From Flavobacteriales bacterium (GTDB taxonomy: Bacteria > Bacteroidota > Bacteroidia > Flavobacteriales_D > Crocinitomicaceae), in assembly GCA_947476515.1 (NCBI GenBank), contig CANJQZ010000030.1, forward strand, positions 1-13,640: DNA of 13,640 nt. Direction: 5' to 3'. This document shows, one piece after another, positions 1 through 6,221 of the stretch. Both the position numbers and the translations under genes were made by a program. Every line of letters starts with the position of its first letter. Positions within the stretch are counted from its first letter, which is position 1. The notes under the pieces were generated by a model. It was not told the origin of the DNA, ran no database searches, and saw only the letters and a list, made by a program, of their open reading frames with translations.

Positions 1-735
1 GTAATGGATGAATTGAGGGAGAAATGTCCTTGGGATATGAAACAGACTTTTGAGTCTTTACGCAATCTGACCATAGAAGAAACCTATGAATTGGCGGATG
101 CTATCACCGGAAAAGACATGAAAGAAGTCCAAGGAGAACTGGGTGATTTATTTCTTCATTTAGTTTTTTACTGCAAATTAGGAGATGAACAAGGCGCATT
201 TGATGTTACCAGTGTATTGAATGGTATTTGCGAAAAATTAATCCATAGACATCCACATATTTACAGCGATACCATTGTGCAAGATGAAGAAGAAGTTAAA
301 GCCAATTGGGAAAAATTAAAATTAAAGGAAGGCAAAAAATCAGTTTTAGAGGGAGTTCCTTCTTCTCTACCAGCCTTGGTTAAAGCGACTAGAATTCAAG
401 AAAAAGTAAAGGGAATTGGATTTGAATGGAAAGACAAACAAGATGTTTGGAAAAAAGTAGAGGAAGAACTCCAAGAATTACAAGTTGAAGTAAACTCAGC
501 CTCTCCTCACATAGAGGAAGAATTCGGTGATGTACTTTTTTCATTGGTAAATTACGCTAGATTTATTGGCATTTCTCCGGAAAGTGCTTTAGCAAAGACT
601 AATTTAAAATTTCTAAATCGATTTCAATTAATGGAACAACTCATCGAAAAGGATGCTAAAGATATAGGTGAAATGAATTTAGAAGAGATGGATATTTATT
701 GGGAACAAGCAAAAATTAATCTTAAAAAGATATAA
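1..735 (+). CDS. mazG: Nucleoside triphosphate pyrophosphohydrolase MazG, 5'-truncated by the window edge
   Basis: MazG hydrolyses nucleoside triphosphates to monophosphate and pyrophosphate, cleaning non-canonical or surplus nucleotides from the cytoplasmic pool. The reading frame is open to base 1, and the first ATG (base 4) falls inside the conserved MDELREKCPWD segment. Family members normally have about 15-20 residues before it, so the true start lies upstream of the window. Two tandem MazG all-alpha domains are visible. The first has the acidic metal-binding motifs IEETYELADAI and GELGDLFLHLV. The second has VEEELQELQVEV followed by EEFGDVLFSLVNYAR. The C-terminus appears complete. The gene ends one base before the ATG of the channel gene, so the two are probably co-transcribed. 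The identification is firm; only the missing N-terminus is uncertain. Confidence 0.95.
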   Translation, partial: VMDELREKCPWDMKQTFESLRNLTIEETYELADAITGKDMKEVQGELGDLFLHLVFYCKLGDEQGAFDVTSVLNGICEKLIHRHPHIYSDTIVQDEEEVKANWEKLKLKEGKKSVLEGVPSSLPALVKATRIQEKVKGIGFEWKDKQDVWKKVEEELQELQVEVNSASPHIEEEFGDVLFSLVNYARFIGISPESALAKTNLKFLNRFQLMEQLIEKDAKDIGEMNLEEMDIYWEQAKINLKKI

Positions 736-736
736 T

Positions 737-1219
737 ATGAATTTTCAAATAATTGAAACTGGTATTTTAGGTGTTATAGTTATTGTGGTCAAAATTTTCT
801 CTGGAACCGCTGTAAATAGAATTTTAAGCAGGATAGACTTTGATGTAAAAAGAAAGAAAATCACTATTAGAATTATAAACCTTTTTCTTTTTCTTTTTGT
901 CCTTACAGCACTAGCTGGAATATGGAATATTAATAAAAATCAGTTGATGGTTTTTATTACCTCAGTAATTACAGTGTTGGGGATTGCTTTCTTTGCTCAA
1001 TGGTCTATTTTATCAAATATCACTTCCAGTTTGATTTTATTTTTCAATCACCCTGTAAAGATTGGTCAAACCATTCGCGTATTAGATAAAGAGTATGATA
1101 TAGAAGGGAAATTGGTAGACATTTCCTTTTATTTTCTCTACATCAAAACTGATGCGGGTGAATTAATTACCATTCCAACATCAGTAGCGCTTCAAAAAAC
1201 CATTGTAGTTAAAAACTAA
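737..1219 (+). CDS. Small MscS-family mechanosensitive ion channel protein
   Basis: A 160-residue inner-membrane protein with the core of an MscS-type channel. Three hydrophobic segments are visible at about residues 5-26, 46-63 and 70-103. The last is the probable pore helix, which runs into the signature NHPVKIGQTIRV (104-115) and the MscS beta domain to residue 160. It lacks the C-terminal alpha/beta vestibule of the roughly 286-residue E. coli MscS, so it is a minimal form; such short versions exist in Bacteroidota. Family members release osmolytes when membrane tension rises on hypo-osmotic shock; whether this short form gates the same way is inference. The start follows the mazG stop by one base, implying co-transcription. 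Its TAA overlaps the TAG of the convergent lhgO gene. Confidence 0.85.
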   Translation: MNFQIIETGILGVIVIVVKIFSGTAVNRILSRIDFDVKRKKITIRIINLFLFLFVLTALAGIWNINKNQLMVFITSVITVLGIAFFAQWSILSNITSSLILFFNHPVKIGQTIRVLDKEYDIEGKLVDISFYFLYIKTDAGELITIPTSVALQKTIVVKN

Positions 1220-2430
1220 ACCTTCAATTTAAAATGTTGATCAGCTGCTTCTGCTATATAGGATCCAATAGCTAAAGATGCCGTAGCTGCGGGTGAAGGA
1301 GCATTCAGAACATGAATTGAATTTCCATGATATTCTATTCTAAAATCATCCTTAGTATCTCCGTCTTGAGCCAACAATAAAGCCCTCACGCCTGCTCTTC
1401 CCGGATGAATGTCATCCATGGTAAGACTAGGAATAATTCTTTGAAGGGTTTTAAGAAATAATTTTTTTGAAAATGCCCTGCGGTATTCGTTGATTCCAAA
1501 TGAAATATTACTAAAAAATAAACGCCAAGTTCCACGATAAGTCAATGCATCCCAGGTGTCTTTCAAGGAAAAATCAGTTTTACCATATCCTTCTCTCTTA
1601 AAAGTAAACACTGCATTGGGCCCACACTCAATTTCCCCATCTGTCATTCGAGTAAAATGAACGCCTAAAAACGGAAAATCAGGATTCGGAACTGGATAAA
1701 TTAAATGCTTTACTTTTTCTTTAGCGGACGGAGTTAACTCATAGTAATCACCTCTAAATCCTACTACTTGTTCTTTTAAATTCACACCATCCTTTCTTGC
1801 TAATCGATCTGCTTGCAATCCAGCACAAAAAACTAAATAACGCGCTTCAAAATCGCCCTTATTTGTTTTTATTTTACTCCCCTCAGCTTGTTTTTGAATG
1901 TCTTTTACTTCGTGCGAAAGATAGAGTTTACTCTTTGGATTGATCTCCAAAGCCAATTCTACCATTTTTCTTGTAGCTGCACGAAAATCAATAATTCCTG
2001 TGCATGGAACTACTAATCCTGCAATACATTCCACATGAGGTTCGATCTCTTTGACTTGTGCAGCTGTAATTTTAGCTAGACCTTCAATTTCATTCTGCAA
2101 ACCTGTCTGATAAATGCGCTCCATATTGGCTAATTCGCTTTCATCAGTAGCAACTACGACCTTACCGCAGACATCATGAGGAATGTTATATTGTTTGGCA
2201 AAGGCAACCAACTCTTTGCGACCTTCAATGCAATTTCGTGCTTTTAAGGAGCCTGGTTTATAATACAAACCTGAGTGAATAACACCTGAATTATGTCCAG
2301 TTTGATGATCTGCAAGAAGATCCTCTTTCTCAAACAAGGCGATGGTTAATTGAGGATTATGTAACTGTAACTTATAGAATGTTGCTGCTCCTACAATTCC
2401 GCCACCAATTACTGCGATATCAAATTTCAT
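1216..2430 (-). CDS. lhgO: L-2-hydroxyglutarate oxidase (FAD-dependent)
   Basis: A FAD-dependent oxidoreductase of the DAO superfamily, about 404 residues, closest to LhgO (YgaF in E. coli). LhgO oxidises L-2-hydroxyglutarate, a by-product of promiscuous dehydrogenases, to 2-oxoglutarate and passes electrons to oxygen or the quinone pool. The N-terminus carries the Rossmann dinucleotide motif FDIAVIGGGIVGAATFYKL. It is followed by the family signature GHNSGVIHSGLYYKPGS. A C-terminal segment with HPGRAGVRA and NAPSPAATASLAIG matches the FAD-contacting end of the family. The frame is open a further 9 codons upstream to an ATG at 2457, but I chose the ATG at 2430: the Rossmann fold starts two residues later and a TACTTTTG promoter box lies within the longer version. 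The gene stands alone on this strand, divergent from uvrB and convergent with the channel gene. Confidence 0.92.
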   Translation of the reverse strand: MKFDIAVIGGGIVGAATFYKLQLHNPQLTIALFEKEDLLADHQTGHNSGVIHSGLYYKPGSLKARNCIEGRKELVAFAKQYNIPHDVCGKVVVATDESELANMERIYQTGLQNEIEGLAKITAAQVKEIEPHVECIAGLVVPCTGIIDFRAATRKMVELALEINPKSKLYLSHEVKDIQKQAEGSKIKTNKGDFEARYLVFCAGLQADRLARKDGVNLKEQVVGFRGDYYELTPSAKEKVKHLIYPVPNPDFPFLGVHFTRMTDGEIECGPNAVFTFKREGYGKTDFSLKDTWDALTYRGTWRLFFSNISFGINEYRRAFSKKLFLKTLQRIIPSLTMDDIHPGRAGVRALLLAQDGDTKDDFRIEYHGNSIHVLNAPSPAATASLAIGSYIAEAADQHFKLKV

Positions 2431-2444
2431 TGAAATTATTTTTA

Positions 2445-2452
2445 CAAAAGTA
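2445..2452 (-). promoter_or_regulatory. Bacteroidota-type -7 promoter box for lhgO
   Basis: The minus strand reads TACTTTTG here, an exact match to the Bacteroidota -7 consensus TAnnTTTG, ending 14 bases before the lhgO ATG. I see no convincing TTG at the usual 17-23 base distance upstream, so only the -7 element is supported. Its position implies a very short leader and argues against the longer N-terminus. Confidence 0.55.
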
Positions 2453-2540
2453 ATCAAGGAAATAGAAAGAGTGAGCGCTTCTTAGAATTTTCTTTCAAAA
2501 ATAGAAACAGATCAAATATTAATTTATCGGATTTTACTGT

Positions 2541-2570
2541 TTTGCAATGCGTTTCTTATTAATATCTTTA
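2541..2570 (+). promoter_or_regulatory. Promoter of the uvrB operon (TTTG ... TATCTTTA)
   Basis: A TTTG at 2541-2544 is followed after 18 bases by TATCTTTA at 2563-2570. This matches the Bacteroidota arrangement TTTG-N17-23-TAnnTTTG, apart from the final G. Only four bases separate the -7 box from the uvrB ATG, so transcription should begin at or within a few bases of the start codon. No inverted repeat that would suggest an SOS operator was recognised in the 2458-2574 spacer. Confidence 0.6.
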
Positions 2571-2574
2571 CATC

Positions 2575-4596
2575 ATGGATTTTGAACTCATTTCCGATTA
2601 TAAACCTACTGGAGACCAACCAGAAGCAATTAGACAATTAGTTGAAGGTCTTGGACAAGGAATCGAGCACCAGACTTTGCTTGGTGTTACAGGAAGCGGT
2701 AAAACATTTTCCATTGCCAATGTCATTCAACAGACCAATCGTCCTACTTTAATTCTTTCCCATAACAAAACATTGGCAGCTCAATTATATGGTGAATTCA
2801 AGCAATTTTTTCCGCATAATGCGGTAGAGTATTTTGTATCCTACTATGATTATTATCAACCTGAAGCATATTTACCGGTCACCAATACCTATATTGAAAA
2901 GGACTTGCAAATAAATGATGAAATTGAGAAACTAAGACTTTCAGCCACCTCAGCTTTATTATCTGGACGAAGAGATGTCATTATCGTAGCATCAGTTTCT
3001 TGTATTTATGGGATTGGAAATCCTGTTGAATTTAGAAATAGTATTATTGAAATTAATGTCGGTCAAATTATTCCACGGAATCAATTCTTGCACCGTTTGG
3101 TCGAAAATTTATATTCTCGCGCTGGAGAAGAATTTAAAAGAGGAACCTTCAAAGTTATCGGTGATACGGTTGATATTTATTTAGCCTATGCAGACCATGC
3201 CATAAGAATTGAGTTTTTTGGTGATGAAATTGAAAGAATAAGTGCCATCGAACCGATCAGCAAGCATCATCTTGAAAAATTTGAACAGCTTCATTTATTC
3301 CCTGCCAATTTGTTTGTCTCAAGTCCAGAAAATACTAGGCAATCTATTATCCAAATTCAAGATGATTTGGTGGAACAGGTTGAAAATTTTAAAAAGGAAG
3401 GAAAATTAGAAGAATCGAAACGACTAGATGACAGAGTGAATTATGATCTTGAAATGATTCGAGAACTTGGTTATTGTTCCGGAATTGAAAATTACTCTAG
3501 ATATTTTGACCAACGCCAACCTGGAGAAAGACCCTTTTGCTTGTTGGATTATTTTCCTGAAGATTATTTATTAGTGGTTGATGAAAGTCATGTTACCTTG
3601 CCACAAGTTCGAGGTATGTATGGAGGAGATCGGGCTAGGAAAATTAATTTAGTGGATTACGGGTTTCGATTGCAAGCTGCAATTGATAACCGTCCCTTAA
3701 AATTTGAAGAATTTGAAGGCATGATGCACCAAACTATTTATGTTTCTGCAACTCCGGCAGACTATGAAATGGAAAAATCAGAAGGTGTAATTATTGAACA
3801 GTTAATCCGACCGACTGGACTTCTAGATCCCATCATTGAAGTGAGAACCAGTAAGCATCAAATTGATGATTTAATAGATGCCATTCAAGAGCGCGTTGCT
3901 GCTGGAGACAGAACATTAGTGACGACCTTGACGAAAAGAATGGCAGAGGAATTGCAAAAATATCTGGACAAACTCGGTATCAAATGCCGTTATATTCACA
4001 GTGAAATTGTCACTATTGAAAGAGTTGAAATTTTAAGGCAATTGCGCTTAGGGACTTTCGATGTTTTAATTGGTGTAAATTTATTGAGAGAAGGACTGGA
4101 TTTACCTGAGGTTTCTTTGGTTGCTATTTTAGATGCAGATAAGGAAGGTTTTCTGCGCAATGAGCGCTCCCTTGTTCAAACCGTTGGGAGGGCCGCTAGA
4201 AATATTAATGGAAAAGTGATCATGTATGCCGATAAAATGACCAAATCAATGCAGCGTACGATCGATGAAACTGCCAGAAGACGCACCATGCAAATTGAAT
4301 ATAACCGGGAGCATAATATTCAGCCGACCGCATTGAATAAATCCACGGAAAAGATTATGCAATCTACTAAAGTCGCTGATGGAGATTATTTAACCCGAAA
4401 TATGGCACAAGAAATTGAGGAAGTAAAACAATTGGCAGCAGATTCTCCTACCTTTTATGGTGATCAAAAACAATTGAAGGATGTAATGAAAGCATTAAAA
4501 AAACAAATGGAAAATGCTGCGAAAGATTTAGATTTTATTCAAGCAGCGCATTTTAGGGATCAACATATTGAACTTGAAAAATTATTAGAAAAATGA
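2575..4596 (+). CDS. uvrB: Excinuclease ABC subunit B (UvrB)
   Basis: UvrB is the damage-verifying helicase-like subunit of nucleotide excision repair. It is loaded on DNA by UvrA and then recruits UvrC for dual incision. The 673-residue length is normal and the opening residues MDFELISDYKPTGDQPEAI are typical. Visible motifs include Walker A GVTGSGKT (37-44) and the aromatic beta-hairpin region YYDYYQPEAY (90-99) that inserts behind the lesion. Further along are the Walker B/DEAD-like DESH (336-339), SATP (391-394), and helicase motifs V and VI around GVNLLREGLDLPEVSL and QTVGRAARN. The last 40 or so residues form the UVR coiled-coil domain that contacts UvrC. The gene heads a probable operon; its TGA overlaps the next ATG by four bases. 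All key residues appear present. Confidence 0.98.
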   Translation: MDFELISDYKPTGDQPEAIRQLVEGLGQGIEHQTLLGVTGSGKTFSIANVIQQTNRPTLILSHNKTLAAQLYGEFKQFFPHNAVEYFVSYYDYYQPEAYLPVTNTYIEKDLQINDEIEKLRLSATSALLSGRRDVIIVASVSCIYGIGNPVEFRNSIIEINVGQIIPRNQFLHRLVENLYSRAGEEFKRGTFKVIGDTVDIYLAYADHAIRIEFFGDEIERISAIEPISKHHLEKFEQLHLFPANLFVSSPENTRQSIIQIQDDLVEQVENFKKEGKLEESKRLDDRVNYDLEMIRELGYCSGIENYSRYFDQRQPGERPFCLLDYFPEDYLLVVDESHVTLPQVRGMYGGDRARKINLVDYGFRLQAAIDNRPLKFEEFEGMMHQTIYVSATPADYEMEKSEGVIIEQLIRPTGLLDPIIEVRTSKHQIDDLIDAIQERVAAGDRTLVTTLTKRMAEELQKYLDKLGIKCRYIHSEIVTIERVEILRQLRLGTFDVLIGVNLLREGLDLPEVSLVAILDADKEGFLRNERSLVQTVGRAARNINGKVIMYADKMTKSMQRTIDETARRRTMQIEYNREHNIQPTALNKSTEKIMQSTKVADGDYLTRNMAQEIEEVKQLAADSPTFYGDQKQLKDVMKALKKQMENAAKDLDFIQAAHFRDQHIELEKLLEK

Positions 4597-4877
4597 ACTT
4601 ATTAAAACAACTTAGATTTTTAGCAATAGGAGAAGGGATTTCCTATTTGGTCCTTTTTTGTAATATGCTACTGGTTAAACCCAATAATTTAGTCCTTTAC
4701 AAAAAACTTTTGTATCCTATTGGAATGGCACATGGAGTATTATTCATGGCTTACTGTGTTTTTGTAATTTTGGTAGCTGTAAATAAAAAATGGAATTATA
4801 AAATAACGCTGCTAGGGCTTATAGCATCCTTACTCCCCTTTGGGACCTTTTACTTTGATAAAAAATACTTAAATTGA
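4593..4877 (+). CDS. DUF3817 family small integral membrane protein
   Basis: A 94-residue inner-membrane protein of unknown function. Three hydrophobic segments are visible, at about residues 8-27, 42-63 and 72-88. The pattern LRFLAIGEGISYLVL near the start, a central GMAHGVLFMAYC and the ending LLPFGTFYFDKKYL match the DUF3817 family (related to the TIGR03954 membrane proteins). No catalytic motif is evident. Its ATG overlaps the uvrB stop codon (ATGA, 4593-4596), and its own TGA overlaps the TTG start of the next gene (TTGA, 4874-4877). It is therefore probably translated by coupling on the uvrB transcript. A link to DNA repair is not implied by the family; shared transcription is the only visible connection. 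Confidence 0.82.
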   Translation: MNLLKQLRFLAIGEGISYLVLFCNMLLVKPNNLVLYKKLLYPIGMAHGVLFMAYCVFVILVAVNKKWNYKITLLGLIASLLPFGTFYFDKKYLN

Positions 4878-5368
4878 ATTCAACCAAATTGCGATCAGTT
4901 GATATTGAATCCTTAGAACTCGCTACTAAGAATAAGCTTGAGAATTTAAAATTTCTTCAAAAAATGAAGAGCACAAAACAACTTGATGCTGTTTTTCAAA
5001 AAGCTCATGATGCCGAATTCAAAAAAACTGAATGTTTAAATTGTGGGAATTGCTGCAAAACAACCAGTCCTATTTTTAGAGATACAGACATTAAAAAAAT
5101 CGCTAAGCATTTACGCGTTAAAGAAGCTGTTTTTATTGCTCAATATTTGAGAATAGATGAAGATCGAGATTATGTTTTGCAAAGTTCACCTTGTGCTTTT
5201 CTCGAATTAGACAATACTTGCTCCATCTATGAATACCGACCTTTGGCCTGCCGTGAATACCCGCATACCAATAGAAAAAACATGTATCAAATCTTAGAGT
5301 TAACAGCGACTAATACCATGATTTGTCCAGCGGTTGCTCGAATTGTAGAACAACTAAAAATTAAATAA
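4874..5368 (+). CDS. YkgJ-family cysteine cluster protein (putative metal/Fe-S binding), TTG start
   Basis: A 164-residue soluble protein of the YkgJ / CxxCxxCC family (zinc- or iron-cluster-binding, function unknown). Cysteines occur at 54, 57, 60 and 61 (CLNCGNCC), then at 107 (SSPCAFL), 116 (NTCSIY) and 126 (PLACREYPH), with one more near the C-terminus (MICPA). This is the full spacing expected of the family, so the metal site looks intact. The start is a TTG that overlaps the preceding TGA. The first in-frame ATG is codon 31, but as I recall related Bacteroidota proteins share the stretch before it, so the TTG start is preferred. The glycosyltransferase begins eight bases after the stop. 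The family name is firm; the bound metal and the biological role are unknown. Confidence 0.85.
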   Translation: MNSTKLRSVDIESLELATKNKLENLKFLQKMKSTKQLDAVFQKAHDAEFKKTECLNCGNCCKTTSPIFRDTDIKKIAKHLRVKEAVFIAQYLRIDEDRDYVLQSSPCAFLELDNTCSIYEYRPLACREYPHTNRKNMYQILELTATNTMICPAVARIVEQLKIK

Positions 5369-5376
5369 ATATATAG

Positions 5377-6165
5377 ATGTCAGTATCCGTTATTGTTTGT
5401 GTTTATAAAGAGTATACTGCCTTGAATAGTGTGCTTCATTCTCTATGCAAACAAAGTTTTAAGGATTTTCAAGTGTGTATTGCTCAAGACGCTGACGATC
5501 AAAATATACTTCCAACATTGAATCAATTTACTGACAAGCTGGATATTCAATTGTTGCAGCAAGAGGATCATGGTTTTAGAAAAAATTTAATTTTAAATAA
5601 GGCAATTATTAAATCAAAATATGACAAAATCATATTCATTGACGGTGATTGTGTGGTGCACAGACATTTTGTTAAAAATTACAAAAAGCACATTAAAAAA
5701 GGAAGGTTTTGTGCTGGAAGACGCTTAGATTTAGATCCAATAACTTCATTGAAATTAATAGCTCATCCAGAAACTGACCCAAGTTTATTAGACCTCTTCA
5801 AAAATAAAACAAAACGCATTGAAGAAAGACTTTATGCTCCTTGTCTATCCAATAAATTGCTATCTGAACCAAAATTAATTGGCTGTAATATGGGCTGGTG
5901 TAAAACCGATTTAATGTTGTTGAATGGATTTGACACTGAATATAGTCTGCCTGGCTATGGAGAAGACTCAGATATTGAATGGCGCGCAAAGGCAATGGGG
6001 ATGGAAGCTTTTACCATGCGATTTAAAGCAATTCAATTTCATTTATTTCACGAGCGTCCTGATCGCGAATCTGATGTCTCTAAAAGCAGGGAATTAATGG
6101 ATTTCAAAAAACAATTAGGTCATTGGAAATGTTTATCAGGAATATCCGTTAACCAAGACAATTAA
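5377..6165 (+). CDS. Family 2 glycosyltransferase with galactosyltransferase-like C-terminal part
   Basis: A 262-residue GT-A fold glycosyltransferase, expected to move a sugar from a nucleotide-sugar donor to a surface glycan or lipid-linked acceptor at the cytoplasmic face of the membrane. The N-terminus MSVSVIVCVYKEYTALNSVL is a typical GT2 beginning. The metal/nucleotide-binding DxD is seen as FIDGDCVVH (D89, D91). The segment GCNMGWCKTDLMLLNGFD followed by GYGEDSDIEWRA (E196, D197) resembles the C-terminal galactosyltransferase motif and supplies the likely catalytic acid. No membrane helix is visible. It is the last gene of the uvrB cluster, eight bases after the YkgJ gene. It is not within a polysaccharide locus here, so donor and acceptor cannot be named. 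Confidence 0.85.
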   Translation: MSVSVIVCVYKEYTALNSVLHSLCKQSFKDFQVCIAQDADDQNILPTLNQFTDKLDIQLLQQEDHGFRKNLILNKAIIKSKYDKIIFIDGDCVVHRHFVKNYKKHIKKGRFCAGRRLDLDPITSLKLIAHPETDPSLLDLFKNKTKRIEERLYAPCLSNKLLSEPKLIGCNMGWCKTDLMLLNGFDTEYSLPGYGEDSDIEWRAKAMGMEAFTMRFKAIQFHLFHERPDRESDVSKSRELMDFKKQLGHWKCLSGISVNQDN

Positions 6166-6189
6166 TTACAAAATAAAACAACGAAATAG

Positions 6190-6197
6190 TATCTTTA
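6190..6197 (+). promoter_or_regulatory. Probable -7 promoter box upstream of the large secreted-protein gene
   Basis: TATCTTTA matches TAnnTTTG except for the last base and is identical to the box in front of uvrB. It lies 24 bases before the ATG at 6222, in the 56-base gap after the glycosyltransferase. No TTG is present at the expected distance upstream (around 6165-6172), so the call rests on the -7 element alone. Confidence 0.45.
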
Positions 6198-6221
6198 TGC
6201 GTCTAAAAGCAAAATAATATC

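Noticed and set aside
2431..2457. Nine-codon N-terminal extension of lhgO to an upstream ATG
   Set aside because: The Rossmann fold begins right after the ATG at 2430, and the extension covers the likely promoter box.
5798..5995. Open frame of 65 codons on the minus strand inside the glycosyltransferase gene
   Set aside because: It lies entirely within a well-supported gene, has no recognisable motif and has no promoter or spacing that suggests expression.
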